DNA of 10,989 bases from Sandaracinaceae bacterium. Its GTDB lineage: Bacteria > Myxococcota_A > Polyangia > Polyangiales > JAFGIB01. The position numbers and the translations under genes are program-made. The notes under the pieces are model-generated. The model was not told where the DNA came from, ran no database searches, and saw nothing but the letters and a program-made list of their open reading frames with translations. Location: the NCBI GenBank assembly GCA_017881145.1, contig JADGRG010000733.1, forward strand, positions 1-10,989, given 5' to 3'. Shown one piece after another: positions 1 through 5,744 of this stretch. How positions within the stretch are numbered: the stretch's first letter is position 1; every line of letters starts with the position of its first letter.

Positions 1-374
1 ACGATGTCGACAGGGCGCTCGCCAAACTCCTTGACCATGGCTTCGGCCACGCCATGGATGGAGAAGTCCGCGTGGTCTCGGTAGCGGCGGTTATCGCGAA
101 TCTCGGCGGGCACGTCGGCCATACTGTCGAAGTCGGCATCGAGCGCGTAGATGCGCTCGAACGCAAGCTGGCCTCCATCGCCGAACTCGAGCGAGCGCTG
201 CATCTTCCCAAGCTTCAGGAGCTTGGTGAAGATCACGTAGGCCGGCGGCCAAGTGCCCACGCAGACGGTCGCGCCCGCTTGCGCCAGGTGCTTGGCGATG
301 GCGAAACCGAAACCGCCGTCGTCGGCGACACCCGCCACGAAAGCACGCTTACCCGTCAGATCGATCTTCAACAT
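1..374 (-). CDS. fabI: Enoyl-[acyl-carrier-protein] reductase, plant/chloroplast-type FabI (N-terminal part, runs off left edge)
   Basis: This gene encodes the NAD(P)H-dependent enoyl-ACP reductase that makes the last reduction in each round of fatty acid elongation, in the cytoplasm. About 124 residues are visible from an ATG at 374; the rest lies beyond position 1. The start reads MLKIDLTGKRAFVAGVADD, followed by GGFGFAIAKHLAQAGA, which is the ENR variant of the Rossmann dinucleotide-binding loop. VGTWPPAY, then YALDADFD, DVP and NRRY, match the longer chloroplast-type enzymes rather than the compact E. coli FabI, which lacks this insert. The catalytic Tyr/Lys pair is outside the window. 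No Shine-Dalgarno sequence is evident. The start is chosen because it begins exactly where the family begins. It lies 46 bp after the stop of the protease gene on the same strand, so co-transcription is likely. Confidence 0.9.
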   Translation of the reverse strand, partial: MLKIDLTGKRAFVAGVADDGGFGFAIAKHLAQAGATVCVGTWPPAYVIFTKLLKLGKMQRSLEFGDGGQLAFERIYALDADFDSMADVPAEIRDNRRYRDHADFSIHGVAEAMVKEFGERPVDI

Positions 375-420
375 GGCGCGTAGCAAAGCACGGAACGCCC
401 CACGAAAACACCCCGAAAGC

Positions 421-1305
421 TCACTCGCTGCGAGGCTCCTGCGCCGTGGCCTGCACGATCACCAGTGCTGCGAATGCCACTACACCGAGGCTAACCACCA
501 CCCACGGCCACGGCATCTCGCGACCCGTGCCATAGCCGACGTCGAGCGTATCCGCTTGTATCGCTAGCAGCGCGACACTGTTGCTCACCACGTGAGCCAC
601 CAGTGTGACGAGCGTGCCGCTGCGTTGTGCGGTCCAGGCCAGGAAGAGCCCGAGCGGCAGCACGCCGACCACATGCACGGGATCGACATGAAACGCCGCA
701 AACGCGCAGCCCGAAAGCCAGATGGCAAACGCGGAGCGTCCGGCGGCGCGCTGCAAGACGCCGCGGAAGATCAGCTCCTCGCCCGCGCCAGGCATGAGCG
801 CGAACGCAGGCCAGAGCAGCCAGAGCGGCAATGAGCGCGCGATTTCGTGCAACGCCGGGACGACACCGAGCGTGAGCCCAGGCAGAAAACGCGAGAGTGA
901 CGCCATCAGGAAATCGCCGAGCGGACCGAGCATCACAGTGCCGACGGCCGCCGCAATGAAGACCCTGGGCCGCGCTGCGTAGAGGCCGAGTGTCTGGCGA
1001 ACCGGGACCGCGAGCACCAGCGGCGTCAGGAATGCAGCCAAGAGCAGCACCAGCTCTGAAGCTAGCATCGACGGCACGATGACTCGCGCAGGCAGCACGG
1101 AGCTGCCAGCCAGAGCGTGAGCGTCGACATGCGTGAACGCGCGAGCCACGTCGACCGCGAGCTTGCCTGCGAGCTGGGCCACGACGAAGGAGACCACCAC
1201 GATCATGATGGCCTGCGCGAGTGTTGGTCGATGCGCCCGCAAGCGTTCCCGCAGCTTGGCTCGCAGCGCAGCCTCCGAGTGGTCGTGGGGGTCGTGGATG
1301 GTCAT
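421..1305 (-). CDS. CPBP (CAAX/Abi) family intramembrane metalloprotease
   Basis: This is a 294-residue polytopic membrane protein of the CPBP family, which holds Rce1-like glutamate-dependent intramembrane proteases. The three family motifs are visible in order: GAGEELIFRGVLQ (the EExxxR motif), then FAAFHVDPVH (FxxxH), then VAHVVSNSVAL (HxxxN). Several hydrophobic segments surround them, for example AIMIVVVSFVVAQLAG near the N-terminus and WVVVSLGVVAFAALVIV at the C-terminus. The N-terminal tail is hydrophilic (MTIHDPHDHSEAAL). I chose the ATG at 1305. A longer reading starts at a TTG at 1398, but its extra 31 residues are not membrane- or family-like and run into the divergent promoter region. 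In myxobacteria such proteins often have no assigned substrate, and none is suggested here. fabI follows on the same strand. The family call is firm; protease activity is inferred from the conserved Glu/His/Asn residues. Confidence 0.88.
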   Translation of the reverse strand: MTIHDPHDHSEAALRAKLRERLRAHRPTLAQAIMIVVVSFVVAQLAGKLAVDVARAFTHVDAHALAGSSVLPARVIVPSMLASELVLLLAAFLTPLVLAVPVRQTLGLYAARPRVFIAAAVGTVMLGPLGDFLMASLSRFLPGLTLGVVPALHEIARSLPLWLLWPAFALMPGAGEELIFRGVLQRAAGRSAFAIWLSGCAFAAFHVDPVHVVGVLPLGLFLAWTAQRSGTLVTLVAHVVSNSVALLAIQADTLDVGYGTGREMPWPWVVVSLGVVAFAALVIVQATAQEPRSE

Positions 1306-1410
1306 GGCCCGCGCGCCGCACGAGCACGCTTCACTTGCGCCGGTCAGCAGGACGCTTTCTAACGCGGCGCAGCCAGCTCCGCCAGCCGGACGCCGCAAAC
1401 CCAGGCCAGC

Positions 1411-1438
1411 TTGCCGCGAACGCGATCGCGCCTACAAT
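1411..1438 (+). promoter_or_regulatory. Putative sigma70-type promoter giving a near-leaderless transcript
   Basis: TTGCCG (1411-1416) and TACAAT (1433-1438) are separated by 16 bp and match the -35 and -10 consensus well for such GC-rich DNA. A transcript would begin around 1444-1447, and the ATG of the GAF gene is at 1449, leaving almost no leader. That agrees with the absence of a Shine-Dalgarno sequence. The spacer contains a perfect 10-bp palindrome, CGCGATCGCG (1421-1430), which could be an operator or chance in GC-rich sequence. Confidence 0.5.
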
Positions 1439-1448
1439 CGCCCCCACG

Positions 1449-2738
1449 ATGACCGACCCCGTAAGCCCTGCGCCCACCTCGATCCGGATGCGGATCCACC
1501 ACAACGACGACTTCCGCGTGGACGGGATCCTGCGCTTGATCGACGAGGCTCGAAAGCCGGGCCCGCTGCCGAGCGTGCTCAAGACCATGTGCGAGCAAGT
1601 CGCGCTGATCGCTCACGCGGATATCGTGAGCGTCTACGTGCGCGAGCAAGGCAAGGACGGCGACCATCTGGTGATGCGCGCCAACGTGGGCTTTCCCAGC
1701 ACTGCGATTGGCAACGTGCGCTTGCGGATGGGCGAAGGCATCGTGGGCACCGCGGCCGAGGTGCTGCGACCCATCTCCGCATCGATCGCAGCGGAGGACT
1801 CGCACTACAAGCACATTCCCGAGCTGGGCGAGGAGCGTTACCCCAGCCTGCTTGCCATCCCGCTCTTCGCGCGCGGCACCGTTGCCGGCGTGCTCGTCTT
1901 GCAGCGCGGCGAAGCCAATGCCTTCACCTACGCCGAGATCGCGCTGGCGACTGCGCTCGCCACCACCTTCGCTTACGCATTGGAGAGCGCACGCGCCGAG
2001 AGCACCGAGCTCGCCCCGCGTGCGGCGCGTTTGCTGGGCCTGCCACTTTCGCCAGGCGTCGTGCTGGGTCGTGTGCTGATGTTGGGAACGCTGGAAGCCA
2101 TCCGCGAGCGAGCTTCGAACATCGCCGATCCTGCGCTGGTGGCAGAGCGCGCTTTCGAAAACGTCATCGGTATCGTGCGACGTGCCTTGCGCGAGATCGA
2201 GCCGAAGCTCGCCGACCCCGAGCTGCGCCGCCTGCGCACTTACACACTAATGCTCGACGACCAGCGCTTGCGCGACACCGTGCACGACGAGTGTGGACGG
2301 CTTGGCCTGGTGCCCGGTCTCAAGCAAGTGGCTCGCCAATATGCCATCGCTTCGTTCAGCGCGGGCGAACCCGATCCGCTGCTCGAAGAACGCGCCGCAG
2401 AGGTCGAAAGCCTCTGCCTCTTGGTCGCTGCCTGCGCCTGCGAGTTTCCGCTGCCAGGTGCTGGCTCCGTGCTGGTCGTCGCAGAAGGACTCACGGCGAT
2501 GCTGGCGTTGACCGTGGCTGGGCTCAAGGGCGCAGGCATCGTCAGCGCCGGCTACGTCGATGCGAGCGGTCTGGGCGTGGCCGTGGCGAAAGCCGCGCAG
2601 ATCCCACTGCTCTGCGACGTGCCCGGCCTCTTCGCTTGGGTCCGGCCAGACGACTCCGTGCTGGTCGACGCCAAAGACGGCGTGCTGCGCATCAACCCAC
2701 CTGCAACGCAGATCGCCAGATACCGCCATGGCATGTGA
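1449..2738 (+). CDS. GAF domain protein fused to a degenerate enzyme I (PtsP-like) N-terminal half
   Basis: The 429-residue protein resembles the front of PtsP, the nitrogen-PTS enzyme I. Residues about 25-190 are a GAF sensor domain (MGEGIVGTAAE, then GEERYPSLLAIPLFARGTVAGVLVLQ). From about 196, LGLPLSPGVVLGRVLML matches the start of the enzyme I N-terminal domain, and TYTLMLDDQRLRD belongs to its helical HPr-binding part. From about 343, VVAEGLTAML to DGVLRINP matches the PEP-utilising swivel domain. Two essentials are missing. The catalytic GGxTSHxAI motif reads VDASGLGVAV, with Leu near residue 375 where the phosphorylated His should be. The C-terminal PEP-binding barrel is absent, and PtsP proteins are usually about 740-760 residues. 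It is therefore unlikely to transfer phosphate and may sense small molecules or bind PTS partners. The ATG at 1449 is chosen for the promoter just upstream and because translation further upstream would be antisense to the protease. Confidence 0.85.
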   Translation: MTDPVSPAPTSIRMRIHHNDDFRVDGILRLIDEARKPGPLPSVLKTMCEQVALIAHADIVSVYVREQGKDGDHLVMRANVGFPSTAIGNVRLRMGEGIVGTAAEVLRPISASIAAEDSHYKHIPELGEERYPSLLAIPLFARGTVAGVLVLQRGEANAFTYAEIALATALATTFAYALESARAESTELAPRAARLLGLPLSPGVVLGRVLMLGTLEAIRERASNIADPALVAERAFENVIGIVRRALREIEPKLADPELRRLRTYTLMLDDQRLRDTVHDECGRLGLVPGLKQVARQYAIASFSAGEPDPLLEERAAEVESLCLLVAACACEFPLPGAGSVLVVAEGLTAMLALTVAGLKGAGIVSAGYVDASGLGVAVAKAAQIPLLCDVPGLFAWVRPDDSVLVDAKDGVLRINPPATQIARYRHGM

Positions 2739-2899
2739 GCGCAGCTAAGGGCGGCGGTGACGGAGCTCCCAACGGAGCTGGGGCTCGCCGGAGAGGCGAA
2801 TGCGCATAGCCCGTGCTTCCTACGAGGTAATCCCGGGTTCGTCTGCGACCGCCCGCGGGTTCGCAGCGGCTCGCTACCTGGTGGAGTGTACGCTGCTGC

Positions 2900-3409
2900 T
2901 CATGGTCCAGGCGCGCCCGCACTGATCCAACGACGGACCAGCGAGAGCACGCACTCGGGCAGGGGCACAGGTCCAAACTCGCCCTGCGGCATGCGCGTGC
3001 CGGCGCAAGGACTATCGGAGGTCAGCTTCACGTAGAGGTAGCTCGCCTCTGGATTGCCAGGCGCGACCAGTGTGCCACCGCACGACTCCGCCGCTGGAGC
3101 CGCCCGGCCGACCAAGCGAGCCCACGCCGGTCCTGGCGAGAGCGGAAGACTTGCGAGCGGTGTGTGGCAGGACGAGCATTGCTCGTCGAACAAGCGCTGA
3201 ATGGTGGCGTAGCTCGGAGCAGCCGCTGCATCGGCGCCGTAGCGCGCGCAGAGATAGGACGTGGCTCCCGTGTCTGGTGCGGCGGCGTCCTGCACCGCTG
3301 CATCGAGCGCGGGTTGCGAGGTCGCAGGCTGGGCTTTGCAGCCGCTCACTATGATTGCCGCCACGACGGCGCAGCACATCCGTGCCCAGGCTGACGGTTT
3401 CCGTGACAT
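2900..3409 (-). CDS. Monohaem c-type cytochrome-like lipoprotein
   Basis: This is a 169-residue exported lipoprotein. The N-terminus MSRKPSAWARMCCAVVAA continues to the lipobox VSGC, with lipidation expected at Cys24. A low-complexity Ala/Asp/Gln/Pro linker (about 25-50) follows. C78-S-S-C-H82 is a covalent haem c attachment site, and the C-terminal RMPQGEFGPVPLPE region (Met140) followed by RRWISAGAP is the usual distal-Met segment of small cytochrome-like domains in planctomycetes and myxobacteria. Cys54, 110-112 region and the CAG near 135 may form disulfides. The product should sit on the periplasmic face of a membrane; electron transfer is inferred, and no redox partner lies nearby. GGAGGT at 3412-3417 is a strong Shine-Dalgarno sequence but only 2 nt before the ATG; the next ATG, at 3379, would destroy the signal peptide n-region. 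The gene is convergent with the GAF gene. Confidence 0.8.
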   Translation of the reverse strand: MSRKPSAWARMCCAVVAAIIVSGCKAQPATSQPALDAAVQDAAAPDTGATSYLCARYGADAAAAPSYATIQRLFDEQCSSCHTPLASLPLSPGPAWARLVGRAAPAAESCGGTLVAPGNPEASYLYVKLTSDSPCAGTRMPQGEFGPVPLPECVLSLVRRWISAGAPGP

Positions 3410-3411
3410 CG

Positions 3412-3417
3412 ACCTCC
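3412..3417 (-). promoter_or_regulatory. Ribosome binding site of the haem lipoprotein
   Basis: Read on the minus strand this is GGAGGT, complementary to the 16S rRNA tail, two bases before the ATG at 3409. The spacing is shorter than usual, but no other candidate site exists nearby and the start keeps a full lipoprotein signal. Confidence 0.5.
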
Positions 3418-3469
3418 GTTAGCGCGCGCCATAGGAAGAAGCAACCGGCGGTCAAACCAGCCCGCGGCG

Positions 3470-3760
3470 CTACGGTCCAACATCGAAATCGATCGATGCG
3501 AGCGAGGTGGTTGTATCGCCGCGCAGGTAGTAAGCGATGTAGCTTCCCGTTGGAATCGGCCACGCACCAGCGCCCACCGAAATCCCGTCCAAGACGATGG
3601 TTGCCGCGGTGGGCGCGACGGTCGCCGCTTGGGTGCCGCCGACGTACTTCCACAGAAGCGGCTGCGGTCCCGGTGGCGTCGGACCACTCGCCGTATCGCT
3701 GTAGGTGCCCCAGCTGACGCCCGCATGATCAAGCGCATCGATGATGGTTGGCAACCATGC
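3470..3760 (-). pseudogene. Remnant of an exported phosphoesterase-like protein (C-terminal part)
   Basis: The minus-strand frame ending at the TAG at 3470-3472 has a protein-like end without a plausible beginning. PTIIDALDHAGVSWGTYSD (about 3700-3756) resembles the phosphoesterase/phospholipase C pattern 'TIFDxLxxAGVSW'. It is followed by LLWKYVGGTQ, then GAWPIPTGSYIAYYLRGD and LASIDFDV. These resemble the C-terminal beta-sandwich seen after secreted phosphatase domains, with an aromatic/Pro/Gly-Tyr pattern and a final LAxxxFxV strand. The open frame continues upstream to 4033, but there it is antisense to the cyclic-nucleotide-binding remnant and has no family-like residues. No start codon with a ribosome site precedes the conserved part, and the catalytic metal site is missing. 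I read this as a deletion remnant. The family link is by pattern only and is moderate. It points toward the haem lipoprotein gene, 60 bp away. Confidence 0.45.
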
Positions 3761-3859
3761 CCGACCGCAGCAAGTGCCGGAGGGACCCCGTGAACCTCGG
3801 GCGCGTTCGCTGTGAAAGTGCGTTGGCCGCGCGCCCGAGGCTTGTGGTACACCATCAGT

Positions 3860-4178
3860 GTGGATCGCGGCGCGCTCTTTCGTAGCATTCCTCTCTTCGA
3901 GGGGCTGGCAGAGAACGACTTGCTTGCGCTCGCAAGCCACGCCAGTGAACGCAGCTTCCGAGCCGGCCAGATGGTCTTCCATCAAGCTGCAGGGTCCGCT
4001 CATCGTCATGAGCCAAAACCGGCAAACGCTCAAAGATCGCGCGCAGGCAGAGACGGACTACAAAGTGAACCTCAAGAACGAGGTGAACATCGAGACTATG
4101 CTCCGCGAGCTGGCCGAGCTGCGAGCTGAGGTCCGCGCACGGCAGATGGTGCAAGAGCGCGAGTCGAATCCGGCCTGA
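3860..4178 (+). pseudogene. Internally deleted cyclic nucleotide-binding / DUF1003 gene
   Basis: Two real protein ends sit here in different frames. From a GTG at 3860 the sequence reads VDRGALFRSIPLFEGLAEND, then LLALASHASERSFRAGQMVFHQ, which is the first ~40 residues of a Crp/Fnr-type cyclic nucleotide-binding domain; the phosphate-binding cassette that should follow is absent. From about 3991, shifted by one frame, comes LQGPLIVMSQNRQTLKDRAQ, then ETDYKVNLKNEVNIETMLREL, ending at the TGA at 4176-4178. This is the characteristic cytoplasmic C-terminus of DUF1003 membrane proteins (MSQNRQ...DYxVNLKxE). The two transmembrane helices of DUF1003 are missing. The parent was probably a cNMP-binding/DUF1003 fusion whose middle (rest of the cNMP domain plus the membrane part) was lost in one deletion near the GCTGCAG at 3988-3994. 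A short peptide could still be made from an ATG at 4009 inside the DUF1003 tail, but I do not think it is functional. Confidence 0.65.
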
Positions 4179-4233
4179 GCCATCGGTCGGGCGCGCTGCA
4201 GCTCCAGAATGTTCGACGCCGTAGCAGGGCTCG

Positions 4234-5454
4234 TCAGCTGGTCTTGGTCTTGTCGAGCCGCAAGACTTCCCCTCGTTCGTCGAGCTCGGTGCCGACGCGC
4301 AGCCGATCGAGGTAGCCCTGGTACACAAAGGAGCGGTCGCGCTTCCGGCCCGTAGTCTCGACGAGCACGCCGGCGGCCACCAACAGCTCGGTCGCGCGGC
4401 CGGCCGTGGGCTTCGTCGTCTCCACGAGCTTCATGACAGAAGCGACCGTCACCACCGGGTGGCGCGGCAGCAGCTCGAAGAGTCGCAGCGCCGCGATCGA
4501 CATCCCCTCGTGCGCGAGCACGCGCGTGCGATCTGCAGCGACGAGCGCAAACAGCTCACGCGCGGACGCGACCGCCTCGTCGGCAATGGTCGCCACCCCT
4601 TCGAGGAAGAAATCGAGCCACCCTTCCCAGTCACCATCGAGGCGCACGGCGTTCAGTCGCCGGTAGTACTCCTCGCGATGCCGCTTGAAGAAGAGGCTCA
4701 GGTACAGGAGCGGCTTCGTCAGCAGCTTCCAGTGCTCTAGCAGCAGCGTCACAAGCAGGCGTCCGATGCGGCCGTTGCCGTCGAGGTACGGGTGGATCGT
4801 CTCGAACTGCACGTGCAGCAGCCCGGCGCGCACGAGCGGCGGCAGCGTATCGTCGGCGTGCAGGTACTTCTCGAAGGCGCTCAAGACCTCACCCAGCGCG
4901 TGCGGCGGGGGCGGCACGTACATCGCGTTTCCGGGGCGGGTTCCGCCGATCCAGTTCTGACTGCGCCGCACCTCGCCCGGGTGCTTCTCAGCCCCGCGCA
5001 CGCCGCGCATGAGCAGCCGGTGTGTCTCGTTCAGCACCCGCATCGAGAGCGGCAGGCCCTTTGGATCGGCGAGCTGGGTGCGCGTGAAGGCGAGCGCTTC
5101 GAGATAGTTGCCGACCTCTTCAACGTCGGCGTTTGGGTGCGCGCTAGGTTCGGCGCCCTCCTGTGCCTCAAAGGTGAGCAGGTCGACGAGCGTGGCCTGG
5201 GTGCCCTCGATCTGCGACGAGAGCACCGCCTCCTTGCGGACGAAGGCGTAGATGAACCAGTCGAGCGAAGGGACCATCTCACCCGCCAGCTCAAGGCGGA
5301 CAAGCGCCTGCTCGGCGGTGCGGATGCGTTCGGTGAGAGCGGCATCGACGACGATCGGCGGGTCTGCGGGCGGCAGGGCATGCGGGATGAAGGCCGCGAC
5401 CTCCTCGCCGCCGACGGTGGCCCGCTCGTAGCGGCCTGTCGTTCGCTTGGGCAT
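4234..5454 (-). CDS. Fic family protein (AMPylator), class II with C-terminal winged helix
   Basis: This is a 406-residue Fic protein, normally an enzyme that transfers AMP from ATP to a Ser/Thr/Tyr of a target protein in the cytoplasm. The complete catalytic loop HPYLDGNGRIGR is at residues 221-232, with the catalytic His221 and the anion-binding and Arg residues intact. The N-terminal Fic_N region carries SSQIEG (79-84), which fits the inhibitory helix motif [S/T]xxxE[G/N] and makes this a self-inhibited class II Fic. The flap region GNAMYVPPPP precedes the loop. The last ~100 residues (RLFELLPRHPVVTVASVMKL, then TTKPTAGRATELLVAAGVL) look like a winged helix-turn-helix. I chose the ATG at 5454 (MPKRTTGRYE), preceded by GAGAG at 4 bases; an in-frame start at 5478 adds only MRVPSERT. 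No antitoxin gene adjoins it, as expected for class II. Targets are unknown. Confidence 0.93.
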   Translation of the reverse strand: MPKRTTGRYERATVGGEEVAAFIPHALPPADPPIVVDAALTERIRTAEQALVRLELAGEMVPSLDWFIYAFVRKEAVLSSQIEGTQATLVDLLTFEAQEGAEPSAHPNADVEEVGNYLEALAFTRTQLADPKGLPLSMRVLNETHRLLMRGVRGAEKHPGEVRRSQNWIGGTRPGNAMYVPPPPHALGEVLSAFEKYLHADDTLPPLVRAGLLHVQFETIHPYLDGNGRIGRLLVTLLLEHWKLLTKPLLYLSLFFKRHREEYYRRLNAVRLDGDWEGWLDFFLEGVATIADEAVASARELFALVAADRTRVLAHEGMSIAALRLFELLPRHPVVTVASVMKLVETTKPTAGRATELLVAAGVLVETTGRKRDRSFVYQGYLDRLRVGTELDERGEVLRLDKTKTS

Positions 5455-5458
5455 CGTT

Positions 5459-5463
5459 CTCTC
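5459..5463 (-). promoter_or_regulatory. Ribosome binding site deciding the Fic start
   Basis: On the minus strand GAGAG stands four bases (AACG) before the ATG at 5454. It supports this start over the in-frame start at 5478, which has no such site. Confidence 0.5.
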
Positions 5464-5538
5464 GCTGGGAACGCGCACTTGACCTGGCTCGCCGCTTTGG
5501 AAAGCTGACGTTACTAGGGCGGTGCGCTAGGAACGTAG

Positions 5539-5582
5539 CCTTGACTAACGGGTACCGTTAGTCAAGGAATCTTTACTAACGG
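5539..5582. promoter_or_regulatory. Operator-like palindrome with a third half-site
   Basis: CCTTGACTAACGG (5539-5551) and its exact reverse complement (5555-5567) flank a 3-bp centre, GTA, forming a 13-bp-arm perfect inverted repeat. TTTACTAACGG (5572-5582) repeats the core TTGACTAACGG with one mismatch, in the same orientation as the first arm and 31 bp (about three helical turns) from it. The AT-richer composition stands out from its surroundings. It sits 85 bp upstream of the Fic start and just upstream of the AraC-like remnant. A binding site for a dimeric regulator is the likeliest reading; the regulator is unknown. Confidence 0.6.
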
Positions 5583-5637
5583 CCTCGCTACAGTGGCTGG
5601 GGTCGCTGCGTTGCCGAGCGCCAACACACCCGATGCC

Positions 5638-5736
5638 CGAAAGTCGGGCTACACGCACTTTCACCGCGTGTTCAAACAGAGTCTGGGCTGCTCGCCCGCC
5701 GAATACCTGCGACGACGACGCAACCGCACGAGCTGA
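5638..5736 (+). pseudogene. C-terminal tail of an AraC-family transcriptional regulator
   Basis: The frame ending at the TGA at 5734-5736 reads GYTHFHRVFKQSLGCSPAEY followed by LRRRRNRTS. This is the signature recognition helix and closing segment of an AraC/XylS helix-turn-helix domain (family pattern: S-x-FxRxFKxxxGxSPxxYRxxR). Upstream in the same frame the first HTH and the effector domain are missing. The frame is closed by a stop at 5542-5544, and the residues between that stop and the conserved tail are only vaguely HTH-like (GLATVAGVAAL). About 33 residues cannot act alone, so this is a 5'-truncated remnant. It ends 8 bp before the convergent stop of the propeller lipoprotein. Confidence 0.6.
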
Positions 5737-5744
5737 CACGGCGA

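Noticed and set aside
2764..2779. Hairpin AGCTCC-CAAC-GGAGCT between the convergent GAF and haem lipoprotein genes
   Set aside because: Only six base pairs and no T-run; too weak to call a terminator, although its location would suit one. I see nothing else in 2739-2899.
1133..2809. Long plus-strand open frame of 558 codons
   Set aside because: It overlaps the GAF gene in another frame and its product is Arg/Ala-rich with no domain pattern, as expected for a shadow frame in GC-rich DNA.
2805..2880. tRNA-like GGGTTCG pieces
   Set aside because: No acceptor, D-arm or anticodon stem can be paired around them on either strand.
4009..4178. Separate small gene starting at the ATG at 4009
   Set aside because: Its sequence is exactly the C-terminal end of DUF1003 proteins without the membrane part, so a truncated gene is the simpler reading.
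4792..5508. 238-codon plus-strand open frame antisense to fic
   Set aside because: The minus-strand Fic reading has all catalytic motifs, so the plus-strand frame is a shadow.
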